Shown here: piece after piece, positions 49,809 through 58,157 of the stretch
Layout: every line of letters begins with the position of its first letter
Position numbering within the stretch: position 1 is the stretch's first letter
Assembly (NCBI RefSeq): GCF_003667505.1
Contig: NZ_RCVJ01000030.1
Coordinates: forward strand, 1-64,000
Reading direction: 5' to 3'
Length of the DNA stretch: 64,000 nt
From: Micromonospora sp. BL4
Lineage (GTDB): Bacteria; Actinomycetota; Actinomycetes; Mycobacteriales; Micromonosporaceae
Program-made: the position numbers and the translations under genes
The notes under the pieces: model-generated
The model's input: the letters and a program-made list of their open reading frames with translations, nothing else
The model's database searches: none
What the model was told of the DNA's origin: nothing

Positions 49809-49971
49809 GAGCCGCCCGCGCGACGAAAGTCGGTTGCCGCGCGCGGCGGGCTCGGAAAGAGTGGCGTCCATGACGTACTGACGGACAACACCTCCTGCCC
49901 CGGCCACCGGTGACACCACCCCGGTGCCGTGCTGCCGTCCGTCCGTACGTTTCCTCAGAGGTGAGCGTCTC

Positions 49972-50454
49972 TTGTCTGCGCACCACTCCCGTCGGGAGTC
50001 TCTGCCCCCGTCCACTCCGGCGACCGTCCCGGTGTTCGCCTCCCCCGTCAGCCGGATCGAGGCCGCTGTCCGCACGCGGCAGCTGGCCACGCTCGACGGC
50101 ATGATCCATGGTGCCGCGATGCCCGACCTGCGACCGGAACGGACAGCACCCGTTCGCGCCGCCACGACGTCGACCGTGCCGTACCCGTTCCCGGTGGGGT
50201 GCGGCAGGGCGGTGTTCCCCATCCGGCTCAAGCGCGTCGTACCCGAGCGCCTGGCCGTGCGGTTCCCGGACCTCGACCGTGCGCTGGAGCGGGCGGGAGG
50301 GCGACGACCGGGCCTGGGCCCTCGCGCGGGGCGCCATTCCGGCCGGCCTCGGGACGGACGGCCGGGGCAACCACTTCGTCGAACGTACGCGCGTCGACAC
50401 CGCTTTCGACCGCAGTCACGCGGCATGTCCCGGGCTCGGCGCCGGTGACGCCGC
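49972..50454 (+). pseudogene. decayed tandem duplicate of the rtcB 5' region
   Basis: This stretch repeats the leader and first ~160 codons of the intact rtcB-like gene at a fixed offset of 534 bp (TTG 49972 against TTG 50506). The order of homologous blocks is kept (PVFASP, DGMIHGAAMPDL, AVFPIRLKRVVPERLA, then GRGNHFVE). It cannot work: the His of the DLHPGKG motif is Arg (DLRPER), the metal-binding GSDIGCG is reduced to VGCG, and a 2-bp deletion near 50290-50320 shifts the frame between RALE and DDRAWA. After about 50454 it passes into the leader of the intact copy. An open frame of 174 codons spans it but becomes random after the shift. Confidence 0.85.
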
Positions 50455-50505
50455 CCGCTGCCGTGCCGCCGTCCTTCCCCGCGTTTCCGCGAGAAGTGAG
50501 CATCC

Positions 50506-51693
50506 TTGTCTGAGCACCACTCCCCTCGGGAGTCCCTGCCCCCGTCCACCCCGGCGATCGTCTCGGTGTTCGCCTCCCCCGCGAGCTGGATCGAGTCCGA
50601 TGCCCTCGACCAGTGTCAGCAGGTGGCGGCCCTCGACGGCATGATCCACGTTGCCGCCATGCCGGACCTGCACCCCGGCAAGGGCGCACCCATTGGCGCC
50701 GCCATGGCTTCGACCGTGTTGTACCCGTTCCTGGTGGGCTCCGACATCGGGTGCGGCATCGCCGTGTTCCCCATCCGGCTCAAGCGCGTCGTACCCGAGC
50801 GGCTCGCCGCGCGGTTCCCCGACCTCGACCGTGCGCTGGACCCCGACCGGGACGCCGACGACCCGGCCTGGGCCGTCGTACGGGGTGACATCCCGGCCGG
50901 CCACTCGGAGGGCCTCGGGACGGTCGGCCGGGGCAACCACTTCGTCGAACTCGCCCGCGTCGACACCGTCTTCGACCCCGGTCACGCGACCCGTCTCGGG
51001 CTCTCCGCCGGTGACCTCGTGCTCATCGTGCACACCGGCTCGCGTGGCCTGGGCGAACGGATCCTGCGGGCGCACACCGAGGTCCACGGGGCCGGCCCGG
51101 CCCCCGATCCGGCCGCCTACCTGGTCGAGCATGACGACGCGGTGCGCTGGGGATCGCTCAACCGGCGGTTGCTCGCCGCCCGGGTCGCGTACGCCCTGGG
51201 GGCCGAGCCCACCGAGCCGATCGTCGACCAGTGCCACAACCTCGTCGAGGTCCGTGACGGGGTCTACCTGCACCGCAAGGGGGCGGCTCCCGGCGACGGC
51301 CGGGACGTGCTCATCGCCGGCACGCGGGGCACCTCGTCCTACCTCGTGGCCGCCCACGCCGGGCCGGACGCCAACCACTCCGTGGCGCACGGCGCGGGCC
51401 GCAAGATGTCCCGCGCCGACGCCCTGCGCCGGGGCCGGGCCAAGCACACCGTCGACGAGCTGCGCCGCACTCCGGTGGGATCGCTGGTCGTGTGCGGCGA
51501 TCGGCAACTGCTCTTCGAGGAGGCGCCCACGGCGTACAAGCGCATCGAGCAGGTGATCGCCGACCTCGTCGACCACCACCTGGCCACGCCGGTGGCCACC
51601 ACCACTCCCCTGGTCACGTACAAGACGGCCGATCTGGGGTCCACGCAGCGGCCGGACCGCCGGGACCAGCGCCGCAAGCGAGGTCGGGTGTGA
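50506..51693 (+). CDS. RtcB-like RNA ligase of the RtcB2/PrfH type
   Basis: A 395-residue RNA ligase that joins 3'-phosphate or cyclic phosphate to 5'-hydroxyl ends with GTP and manganese. Metal- and catalysis-linked motifs are intact: DLHPGKGAPIG (about 55), GSDIGCG (Asp80, Cys83), GRGNHFVELARVD, VHTGSRGLGE and VAHGAGRKMSR, whose His is the expected GMP acceptor. The shorter length and pairing with prfH put it in the subgroup that repairs nicked 16S rRNA in the decoding centre. Start TTG 50506, with GAGAAG upstream. It overlaps prfH as GTGA. Confidence 0.9.
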   Translation: MSEHHSPRESLPPSTPAIVSVFASPASWIESDALDQCQQVAALDGMIHVAAMPDLHPGKGAPIGAAMASTVLYPFLVGSDIGCGIAVFPIRLKRVVPERLAARFPDLDRALDPDRDADDPAWAVVRGDIPAGHSEGLGTVGRGNHFVELARVDTVFDPGHATRLGLSAGDLVLIVHTGSRGLGERILRAHTEVHGAGPAPDPAAYLVEHDDAVRWGSLNRRLLAARVAYALGAEPTEPIVDQCHNLVEVRDGVYLHRKGAAPGDGRDVLIAGTRGTSSYLVAAHAGPDANHSVAHGAGRKMSRADALRRGRAKHTVDELRRTPVGSLVVCGDRQLLFEEAPTAYKRIEQVIADLVDHHLATPVATTTPLVTYKTADLGSTQRPDRRDQRRKRGRV

Positions 51694-52334
51694 GCGTCGA
51701 GCTGTTGTTGTCAGCCGGGCGTGGCCCCCGGGAATGCGCCTGGGCGCTGGCCCACCTGCTGCGCCGCCTGGAGGGCGAGGCCATCCGGCGGGGTCTGACG
51801 GTTCAGCGGGTCCGGGCCGTACCCGGGGACCGGCCAGGCACCTACCGCTCGGTCCTGATCCAGATCTCCGGCGCCGCCGCCGAGGCGTTCGCCGCCTCGT
51901 GGACCGGGACCCTGTGCTGGCAGGCGCCCAGCCCCTACCGGACGAGCGCCGGCCGAAAGAACTGGTACGTCATCGCCCAGCCACCCCGGCCCGACACCGC
52001 GCCCACGCCGTTCGCGGAGTCGGATGTCGACATCGTCGGCTGCCGTACCGGCGGCCCCGGCGGCCAGCACCGGAACAAGGCCAGCACGGCGGTACGGGCG
52101 ACGCACCGCCCCTCGGGCATCGTGGTGGTGGTGGACGAGGAGCGGCAGTTCAGCCTCAACCGCAGCCTCGCCCTGCGGCTGCTGCGCGAGCGCATCGAGC
52201 GCGGCGACGAGGCGGCCCGGCGCGCCGTCACCACCGCCCGTTGGCGCGTCCACGACGAGCTGGTACGCGGCAACCCCACCCGCGTCGAACGGCCGGAGCC
52301 GGCGGGGCACGACGCGCCACGGCGACCCTCGTAG
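51690..52334 (+). CDS. prfH: peptide chain release factor homolog PrfH
   Basis: A 214-residue protein with the catalytic domain of class I release factors: GGQ at residues 124-126 inside RTGGPGGQHRNKAST, followed by the basic tail expected of ribosome-rescue factors. The N-terminal 75 residues replace the codon-reading domain, matching PrfH. Established knowledge: PrfH releases peptides from ribosomes whose 16S rRNA is cut in the decoding centre, and the partner RtcB then reseals the RNA. GTG 51690 overlaps the rtcB stop, so the two are translated together. Confidence 0.92.
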   Translation: MSVELLLSAGRGPRECAWALAHLLRRLEGEAIRRGLTVQRVRAVPGDRPGTYRSVLIQISGAAAEAFAASWTGTLCWQAPSPYRTSAGRKNWYVIAQPPRPDTAPTPFAESDVDIVGCRTGGPGGQHRNKASTAVRATHRPSGIVVVVDEERQFSLNRSLALRLLRERIERGDEAARRAVTTARWRVHDELVRGNPTRVERPEPAGHDAPRRPS

Positions 52335-52343
52335 GGTGGTGGC

Positions 52344-53177
52344 ATGGCTGAGCGATCTCTGACCTTGATGGCGGTGCACGCGCACCCCGACGACGAGGCG
52401 ACGAGCACCGGTGGTGTCCTTGCCCGCTACGCGGCGGAGGGGATCACGACGGTGCTCGTGACCTGCACCGACGGGCGGTGTGGCGACGGCCCCGGCGGGG
52501 TCAAGCCCGGCGACCCGGCACACGACCCGGCTGCGGTCGTGGCGCTGCGCCAGGCCGAGTTGGAGGCCAGCTGCGCGGCGTTGAAGGTCACCCACCTGGA
52601 GACGCTCGGCTACGCCGATTCCGGGATGATGGGCTGGGCGACGAACGACCTGCCCGGGGCGTTCTGGACCACGCCGGTAGACGAGGCCGCGGACCGGCTG
52701 GCGGAGCTGATCCGCCAGTACCGGCCGGACGTGGTCGTCACCTACGACGAGAACGGCTTCTACGGCCACCCGGACCACATCCAGGCCCACCGCATCACCA
52801 TGGCCGCTGTCGAGAAGACGGACATCCCCGCGAAGGTGTACTGGACCACGGTGCCTCGTACGGCTTTCGCCGAGTTCGGCCGGGTCATGCGGGAGCTCGG
52901 CGTCGAGTGGGAAGAGCCGGACGCGTCGTCGGGCGAACCGGAGCCGCAGCTCGGCCTGCCCGACGATGAGATCACCACCTGGGTGGACACGAGCACCTAC
53001 GGCGAGCAGAAGTTCGACGCGTTGGCCGCGCATGCCAGCCAGACCGAGAACATCTTCTTCCTGCAACTGGGCAGGGAGCGGTTCACCGAGCTGATGGGCA
53101 TGGAGACCTACGTCCGGGTCCGCGACACCACCGGCGCGCCGCTGCCCGAGGACGACCTCTTCGCCGGCCTGCGCTGA
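52344..53177 (+). CDS. PIG-L family deacetylase, Mca-like
   Basis: A 277-residue zinc amidohydrolase of the LmbE/PIG-L fold. Metal ligands are in VHAHPDDEA and GHPDHIQAH; TYDENGFYGHPDH and FDALAAHASQTENIFF follow mycothiol-conjugate amidase (Mca) closely, and the C-terminal EDDLFAGL matches the Mca end. Mca cleaves mycothiol S-conjugates during detoxification; MshB, which makes mycothiol, is the close alternative. Begins 9 bases after prfH, so may share its transcript. Confidence 0.87.
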   Translation: MAERSLTLMAVHAHPDDEATSTGGVLARYAAEGITTVLVTCTDGRCGDGPGGVKPGDPAHDPAAVVALRQAELEASCAALKVTHLETLGYADSGMMGWATNDLPGAFWTTPVDEAADRLAELIRQYRPDVVVTYDENGFYGHPDHIQAHRITMAAVEKTDIPAKVYWTTVPRTAFAEFGRVMRELGVEWEEPDASSGEPEPQLGLPDDEITTWVDTSTYGEQKFDALAAHASQTENIFFLQLGRERFTELMGMETYVRVRDTTGAPLPEDDLFAGLR

Positions 53178-53320
53178 GGCGTCGCCCGGACGCGGCGCGA
53201 CCCGCCCGGGGACCTTTCACCGCCGTGCCCACCGCGGCGTACGTCGCGGTGGCCGAGGCCCTGGCCATCCGGTCGACCCGCGGTGATCCGGCGGGCCGGT
53301 AGGGCGACACGTGTGGCCAG

Positions 53321-53372
53321 CAAACGGTTGTTCGGGCAACACATCTGGCGATCAACACACCGCTGCTAGAGT
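53321..53372 (+). promoter_or_regulatory. MarR promoter region with operator-like sites
   Basis: A -10 TAGAGT (53367-53372) stands 6 bases before the MarR ATG, implying a leaderless transcript. Upstream are CAAACGGTTG (53321-53330) and the overlapping GTTGTTCGGGCAACA (53327-53341), a TGTT...AACA dyad. Both sequences recur upstream of the monooxygenase fusion gene (56318-56354). Confidence 0.6.
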
Positions 53373-53378
53373 GGGCAC

Positions 53379-53906
53379 ATGTCCGACATCGACCCGTGCG
53401 ATCTGCCCGCCGACCGCCAGCGCGGCTCGAACTTCGGGTGGTCGCTCGGCATGGTGCTGCGTCGCTGGCACGAGTACGTCGAGGAGGCACTGAAGGGCCT
53501 GCCCCACGGCAGCCGTGGCTACCACATCCTGGCCGTGGTCGTTCATGAAGACGTGCCGACACAGGCTGCCCTGGCGTCCCGGCTCGTGATCGACCGCAGT
53601 GTCCTGACGTACGTGATCGACGACCTGGAGAACGCCGGCCTCATCGAGCGACAGCTGGACCCGCGCGACCGGCGTGCCCGGCGGATCGTGGCCACCGAGC
53701 GCGGGCGGCAGGCGCTCGCCGACGCCGAGAAGCGGGTCGCGCACGCCGAGGACCACGTGCTGGCCGGGCTGTCCGAGGAGCAGCGTGCCACCTTCCGCGA
53801 CTCCGCCAACCGCGCCGCCGAGGCGATCCACGCCGCCGCACCCGGCACGGACCCCTGCGCCGCGGTGACCAGCGTCATCGGCCCGACGGAGCAGGTGCCG
53901 GGCTGA
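53379..53906 (+). CDS. MarR family transcriptional regulator
   Basis: A 175-residue winged-helix regulator: GYHILAVVVHEDVPTQAALASRLVIDRSVLTYVIDDLENAGLIERQLDPRDRRARRIV is not quoted further, but the recognition helix (RLVIDRSVLTYVIDDL) and wing (RDRRARRIVATERG) are textbook MarR. Three cysteines are few and scattered, so redox sensing is not obvious. It converges on the monooxygenase fusion gene 16 bases away and shares operator-like sites with that gene's promoter, so it probably controls it (inference). Confidence 0.88.
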   Translation: MSDIDPCDLPADRQRGSNFGWSLGMVLRRWHEYVEEALKGLPHGSRGYHILAVVVHEDVPTQAALASRLVIDRSVLTYVIDDLENAGLIERQLDPRDRRARRIVATERGRQALADAEKRVAHAEDHVLAGLSEEQRATFRDSANRAAEAIHAAAPGTDPCAAVTSVIGPTEQVPG

Positions 53907-53922
53907 CCCGGCCCGACCGATC

Positions 53923-56229
53923 TCAAGCAGCATCGTCGAACTCCTCTCCGGCCTGCCGGGCGGGCGCCGGTGGAATCGGGAAGTTGCGGTTGAAGACGTT
54001 GTCCGGGTCGTACGTGGCCTTGACGGCGCGCAGCCGGCCGAGGGTGGGCTCGGGAAAGGCGTCCAGGAGCCGCTCCGGGCTGGTGTCGGACTCGAAGCTG
54101 AGGTACATGCCGTCGAGGTGCTCGTACAGGTCGGCCCAGAGCCTGTCGAGTCGGGGCCTGCGCTCCGGGACGGTGGCGGCGAGCACGGAGAAGTTCTGCT
54201 CCCGGTGGGGGTAGGCGGTGGCCTCGCGGGCGATGTCGTTGACCGCACCCCCGACAGAACGGACCTGCATGACCATCACGTCGCCGGAGCGGATCATCGT
54301 CGCCATGGCCTCCGCGGCCTGCGGTGTGAGGTGGTGCAGCAGCCCGCTGCGCGTGTCCGAGAGTCCCTGGCCCCGGTGCTGGTTGCCGGGCGGTGCGACG
54401 AGCGCCGGGTACGGCGCGAGCTGGGCCTGCTGGTCGAGGACCGGCCCGATCTCCAGGAACGGACTCAGGGCGGACTGCGCGGCCTCGATGTCGTCTCCGG
54501 CGTAGACCAGGGTGACCTGGGCCATCGGCGGGTTGCCACGCCGTCCGGGGAACAGGGACAGGAAGCTGGTCAACTCGCGCGGCGCGTCCTCGACGAGCCG
54601 GCCCCAACGACCGAGCAGGCCGGCGGCGTCGCTCGCGTCGATGACGAGCTGGCCGAACACGACGTTGTCGACCTCGTACGCCTCCAGTTCGAGGGCCGTG
54701 ACGACGCCGAAGTTGCCGCCGGCGCCGCGGATCGCCCAGAACAGGTCGGGATGGTGGTCTGCGTCCACCCGGAGCAGGCTGCCGTCCGCGGTGACGATCT
54801 CCGCGGCGACGATGTGGTCGATGGTCAGGCCGTACTTGCGCACCAGGTATCCGACACCGGCGGTGGTGGCGAGACCACCCACGCCCACGTCGCCGTAGTC
54901 GCCCGAGCTCATCGCCAGCCCGTACGGGGCGAGCGCCCGGGCGACGTGTCCCCAGCGGGCTCCCGGCTCCAGGCGGATCCGGCGGGTGGCCCGGTCGAGC
55001 ACCTCGACCTTGTCCATCGTGGACATGTCGATGACGATCCCGCCGTCGTTCGTCGACCGGCCGCTGATGCCGTGCCCACCGCTGCGCACGGAGAGCGGAA
55101 GCTGCTGCGTGCGCGCGTAGGCCACGGCGTCGATCACCTCGGCGGCGTCCCGGGGTCGGATCACCAGGGCCGGTGAGCCCTGCCAGCTGTAGCTGTGGCG
55201 CACCCGCTCGTACTCCGGGTCGCCGGGCTCGACGGACCTGGCGGCCAACGACGCGGGCAGTGCGTCGTAGTCGACGCCGGGCTGGCGCCGCGCCAGGGCG
55301 ACGCTCGACCGGGCCCGGCTGGTCGAACTCCCGCCTCCCGTGCGCTCCCTGGCCACGGCCTCCCGCAGCGCGGGGGCGATCTCCTGCCCGAACGCCTCGA
55401 TGAGGCGTGGGTCGTCACGGCCGATCAGGAAGGTGCTGAACCCCTCTTCCAGGACCAGCGGGAGGAGCTGCTCGACCCACTGCTGGGCGGGTCCCTGCAG
55501 GAAGCCCCGGCTGCGCGACGAGACGTCGACCGTGAACACGTTGAGCAGCCGGCGGATCTGTCGCGGGTCGCGTCCGGCCGCCGACGCCGCCTCGTCGATG
55601 AGCCGGTTGGCGGTGGCCCGGTCCGGCGACCGGAGGTACTCCTGCGTCGGCAGCCAACCGTCGGCCTTCTGGCCGGTCAACTCCAGCATCCGGGGCTGGT
55701 AGGCGCCGAGCCAGATGTTGATGTCGTGCTCCGGTGCCGGGCCGCGCTGCATGCCCGGAATCGGGTAGTACTTTCCCTCGTGCCGCAGCGGCCCGGCGGC
55801 GCCGTCGTCCCAGACGCCGCGCAGGACGTCGATCGCCTCGCGCAGCGCCGCGACGCCCTGACCCGCGGTCAACCGACGTGCGCCCATTCCCTCGACTCCG
55901 TCCCAGAAGGCGCCGGCGCCGAGGCCGAGCTCGAACCGGCCGTGCGAGAGCCGGTCCAGGCTCGCCGCGGCCCGGGCCAGGACGGCCGGTGGGCGCAGCG
56001 GCAGGTTCAGAACGTTCGCGGAGACCCGTAGCCGCTCGGTACGGGCGGCGACCCAGCTCAGCAGAGTCCAGGTGTCGAGGAATTCGGCGTTGTAGGGATG
56101 GTCCTGGAAGGTGGCGAGGTCCAGTCCGGCCGCCTCGGTCAGCTCAGCCAACGCCACGACCCGGTCCGGGTCGTGCACGGTCGGCGTGAGGAACGTCCCG
56201 AACAGAAGATCGTGTCCGTAATCGGGCAT
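53923..56229 (-). CDS. fusion of luciferase-like monooxygenase and berberine-bridge-type FAD oxidoreductase
   Basis: A 768-residue two-enzyme protein. Residues about 8-320 are a luciferase-like (LLM) flavin/F420-dependent TIM barrel: LFGTFLTPT, LATFQDHPYN, TERLRVSANVLNLPLRPPAVLARAAASLD, GRFELGLGAG, INIWLGAY. After a Ser/Arg-rich linker (about 322-345) residues about 350-768 form an FAD-linked oxidase: IRPRDAAEVI, SGGHGISG with His for covalent FAD, GVGGLATTAGVGYLVRKYGL, and the BBE end YDPDNVFNRNFPI. The cysteine that makes a second flavin bond in berberine bridge enzymes seems replaced (SSGDYGD). It could couple a reduced-flavin or F420 step to an oxidase step. ATG 56229 is used; the frame extends to 56283 without support. 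Confidence 0.85.
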   Translation of the reverse strand: MPDYGHDLLFGTFLTPTVHDPDRVVALAELTEAAGLDLATFQDHPYNAEFLDTWTLLSWVAARTERLRVSANVLNLPLRPPAVLARAAASLDRLSHGRFELGLGAGAFWDGVEGMGARRLTAGQGVAALREAIDVLRGVWDDGAAGPLRHEGKYYPIPGMQRGPAPEHDINIWLGAYQPRMLELTGQKADGWLPTQEYLRSPDRATANRLIDEAASAAGRDPRQIRRLLNVFTVDVSSRSRGFLQGPAQQWVEQLLPLVLEEGFSTFLIGRDDPRLIEAFGQEIAPALREAVARERTGGGSSTSRARSSVALARRQPGVDYDALPASLAARSVEPGDPEYERVRHSYSWQGSPALVIRPRDAAEVIDAVAYARTQQLPLSVRSGGHGISGRSTNDGGIVIDMSTMDKVEVLDRATRRIRLEPGARWGHVARALAPYGLAMSSGDYGDVGVGGLATTAGVGYLVRKYGLTIDHIVAAEIVTADGSLLRVDADHHPDLFWAIRGAGGNFGVVTALELEAYEVDNVVFGQLVIDASDAAGLLGRWGRLVEDAPRELTSFLSLFPGRRGNPPMAQVTLVYAGDDIEAAQSALSPFLEIGPVLDQQAQLAPYPALVAPPGNQHRGQGLSDTRSGLLHHLTPQAAEAMATMIRSGDVMVMQVRSVGGAVNDIAREATAYPHREQNFSVLAATVPERRPRLDRLWADLYEHLDGMYLSFESDTSPERLLDAFPEPTLGRLRAVKATYDPDNVFNRNFPIPPAPARQAGEEFDDAA

Positions 56230-56317
56230 TGCCGTACCACCAATCTGACTCGCTTCTCGGAAACCTGTTGATCCACAACTCATTTGCCCGGCAGCTCATT
56301 CCGTGTCGGCATCAAAT

Positions 56318-56354
56318 GTGTTGGGGGCAACATGAGTTGCCAGACAAACGGTTG
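56318..56354. promoter_or_regulatory. operator-like sites between the fusion gene and the SnoaL-like gene
   Basis: GTGTTGGGGGCAACA (56318-56332; TGTTG and CAACA arms) and CAAACGGTTG (56345-56354) lie in the 180-bp divergent intergenic region and match the two motifs upstream of the marR gene at 53321-53341. Probably bound by that MarR protein. Confidence 0.58.
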
Positions 56355-56409
56355 GCGCGAGTGGCCGGAGCGAGCGGCGACCTCTCCACAGCCGTGGAAC
56401 GATCAACCC

Positions 56410-56739
56410 ATGGCCACTACCGACATCCCGGCGGCGATCCGCGCCTTCGTCGACGCGACGAACCAGGGCGACCCGGAGGCCTTCGCCGCCTCGTTCACCG
56501 ACGACGCGTACCTCAACGACTGGGGCCGCGAGTACCGGAGCCGGGACGGCGTGCGCGACTGGGACCGCACCGACAACATCGGCAAGCAGTCCCACTTCGA
56601 GATCGTCGGGATCGAGCAGGGCCCCGACCCCGACAGCTACGTCGCCACCCTCACGGTGACCGGCAACGGCCACAACGGCACCGGCCCGATGACCTTCCAC
56701 CTGCGCGACGGTCTGATCGCGAGCCTGCGGATCAGCTGA
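56410..56739 (+). CDS. SnoaL-like/NTF2-fold protein
   Basis: A 109-residue single-domain protein: IRAFVDATNQGDPEAFAASFTDDAYLNDWGREYRSRDGVRDW then a four-strand curved sheet ending TFHLRDGLIASLRI. This is the NTF2-like cone fold of SnoaL-type cyclases, epimerases and small binding proteins. No signature catalytic His/Asp pair can be assigned with confidence. Divergent from the monooxygenase fusion gene, with shared operator-like sites, so possibly part of one oxidative pathway. Confidence 0.8.
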   Translation: MATTDIPAAIRAFVDATNQGDPEAFAASFTDDAYLNDWGREYRSRDGVRDWDRTDNIGKQSHFEIVGIEQGPDPDSYVATLTVTGNGHNGTGPMTFHLRDGLIASLRIS

Positions 56740-56785
56740 CGCGAAGGCCGTCCGTCGCTGACAGTCGATCGACGCGCTGCTATTT

Positions 56786-56804
56786 GTTAAGAGAGTTTCC
56801 TGAT
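56786..56804 (+). promoter_or_regulatory. imperfect palindrome upstream of the chitosanase gene
   Basis: GTTAAGAGAGTTTCCTGAT is an imperfect 19-bp palindrome in an AT-rich patch about 85 bases before the chitosanase start. It resembles, from memory, the GTTAGGAAA-TTTCCTAAC type operator found before actinobacterial chitosanase and lectin-hydrolase genes. Tentative. Confidence 0.45.
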
Positions 56805-56889
56805 GCTCGCGGCACCCTCGGGTCGATCGCGCCGCACGGGGGGCCAACCGTCCCGCCGGCGGACCGCCGCCCTTCCCCCGAGGAGCAGC

Positions 56890-58092
56890 ATGCTTCGCAA
56901 GAGGACCGCCGCCCACGTCGTGGGCGCGCTGCTGATCGGCACCGCCGCGCTCGGCTACGGCCTGCCGTCGGCCAGCGCGGCGGCCGCAGGCCCGATCACC
57001 GGCCTCGGCGGCAGATGCGTCGACGTTGCCGGGGCCAACCCGGCCAACGGCACCCCGGTCCAGCTCTACGACTGCAACGGCAGCGCGGCCCAGACGTGGA
57101 CGGTCGGCAACGCCGACAGCTCGGTCCGGGCACTCGGCAAGTGCCTGGACGTGGCCGCCGCGTCGACCGCCAACGGCGCCAAGGTGCAGCTGTACGACTG
57201 CAACAACACCGCCGCTCAGAAGTGGACGGCCAGCAACGGCGCCCTGGTCAACACGGGCTCGGGCAAGTGCCTCGACGTCACCGACCGGAGCACGGCGAAC
57301 GGTGCCCGGTTGCAGATCTGGAGCTGCTCCGGCGGCACCAACCAGCGGTGGACCCTGCCCGGCGGCGGCACCCCGCCCCCCACCACCCCGGCCGGGCGCA
57401 ACCTCGACGACCCGGCGAAGAAGGACGTCGCCATGCAGCTCGTCTCGGCGGCGGAGAACTCCTCGCTCGACTGGCGCGCGCAGTTCTCCTACATCGAGGA
57501 CATCGGCGACGGGCGGGGCTACACCGCCGGCATCATCGGCTTCTGCTCCGGCACCGGCGACATGCTCGAACTGGTCGAGGCGTACACCCGCACCAAGCCG
57601 GGCAACGTGCTGGCGTCGTACCTGCCGGCGCTGCGCGCCGTAAACGGCACCCCCTCGCATGCCGGCCTCGACCCCAACTACCCCCGCGACTGGCAGACCG
57701 CGGCCACCGACCCGGTGTTCCGGGCCGCGCAGGAGGCCGAGCGGGACCGGGTGTACTTCAACCCTTCGGTACGCGACGGCAAGACCGACCAGGTCCGGGC
57801 GCTCGGCCAGTTCGCGTACTACGACGCGGCGGTGATGCACGGGTACGAGGGCATGCGGGCGATCCGCAACCGCGCCCTGGCCCGCGCGAAGCCCCCGGCG
57901 CAGGGCGGCGACGAGCGCGCCTGGCTCCACGCCTTCCTCGACGAGCGGGTCATCGAGATGAGGAAGGAGGCGGCCCACTCGGACACGTCCCGCGTCGACA
58001 CGGCCCAGCGGGTGTTCCTCAACAACGGCAACTTCGACCTGAACACGCCACTGGTGTTCGCCGTCTACGGGCAGCAGTTCCGCATCGGCTAG
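56890..58092 (+). CDS. secreted GH46 chitosanase with N-terminal ricin-type lectin domain
   Basis: A 400-residue exported enzyme hydrolysing chitosan. Signal peptide about 1-32; ricin B-type domain about 33-156 with three CxDV...QLYDC repeats; Pro/Thr linker about 158-168; GH46 domain about 170-400. The catalytic pair of Streptomyces chitosanase is conserved: Glu189 in SAENSSLDW and Asp207 in YIEDIGDGRGYT. The lectin domain is N-terminal here, the reverse of the GH16 protein at the window start. ATG 56890 is preceded by GAGGAG. Confidence 0.95.
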   Translation: MLRKRTAAHVVGALLIGTAALGYGLPSASAAAAGPITGLGGRCVDVAGANPANGTPVQLYDCNGSAAQTWTVGNADSSVRALGKCLDVAAASTANGAKVQLYDCNNTAAQKWTASNGALVNTGSGKCLDVTDRSTANGARLQIWSCSGGTNQRWTLPGGGTPPPTTPAGRNLDDPAKKDVAMQLVSAAENSSLDWRAQFSYIEDIGDGRGYTAGIIGFCSGTGDMLELVEAYTRTKPGNVLASYLPALRAVNGTPSHAGLDPNYPRDWQTAATDPVFRAAQEAERDRVYFNPSVRDGKTDQVRALGQFAYYDAAVMHGYEGMRAIRNRALARAKPPAQGGDERAWLHAFLDERVIEMRKEAAHSDTSRVDTAQRVFLNNGNFDLNTPLVFAVYGQQFRIG

Positions 58093-58097
58093 CGCCC

Positions 58098-58128
58098 TTG
58101 CCTTGACGTCGGCGACAAGGTTTAGCGT
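58098..58128 (+). promoter_or_regulatory. MerR-type promoter of the merR-thioredoxin pair
   Basis: TTGCCT (58098-58103) and TAGCGT (58123-58128) are 19 bases apart, the over-long spacer that MerR activators untwist. A dyad with CCTTG/CAAGG ends (58101-58120) fills the spacer. This fits autoregulation by the MerR gene 30 bases downstream. Confidence 0.68.
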
Positions 58129-58157
58129 GGTCGTGACGGGCGGGCACAGGGGGTCGG

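Noticed and set aside
49924..50448. Intact 174-codon gene upstream of rtcB
   Set aside because: Alignment with the downstream copy shows loss of catalytic residues and a 2-bp frameshift, so it is a relic.
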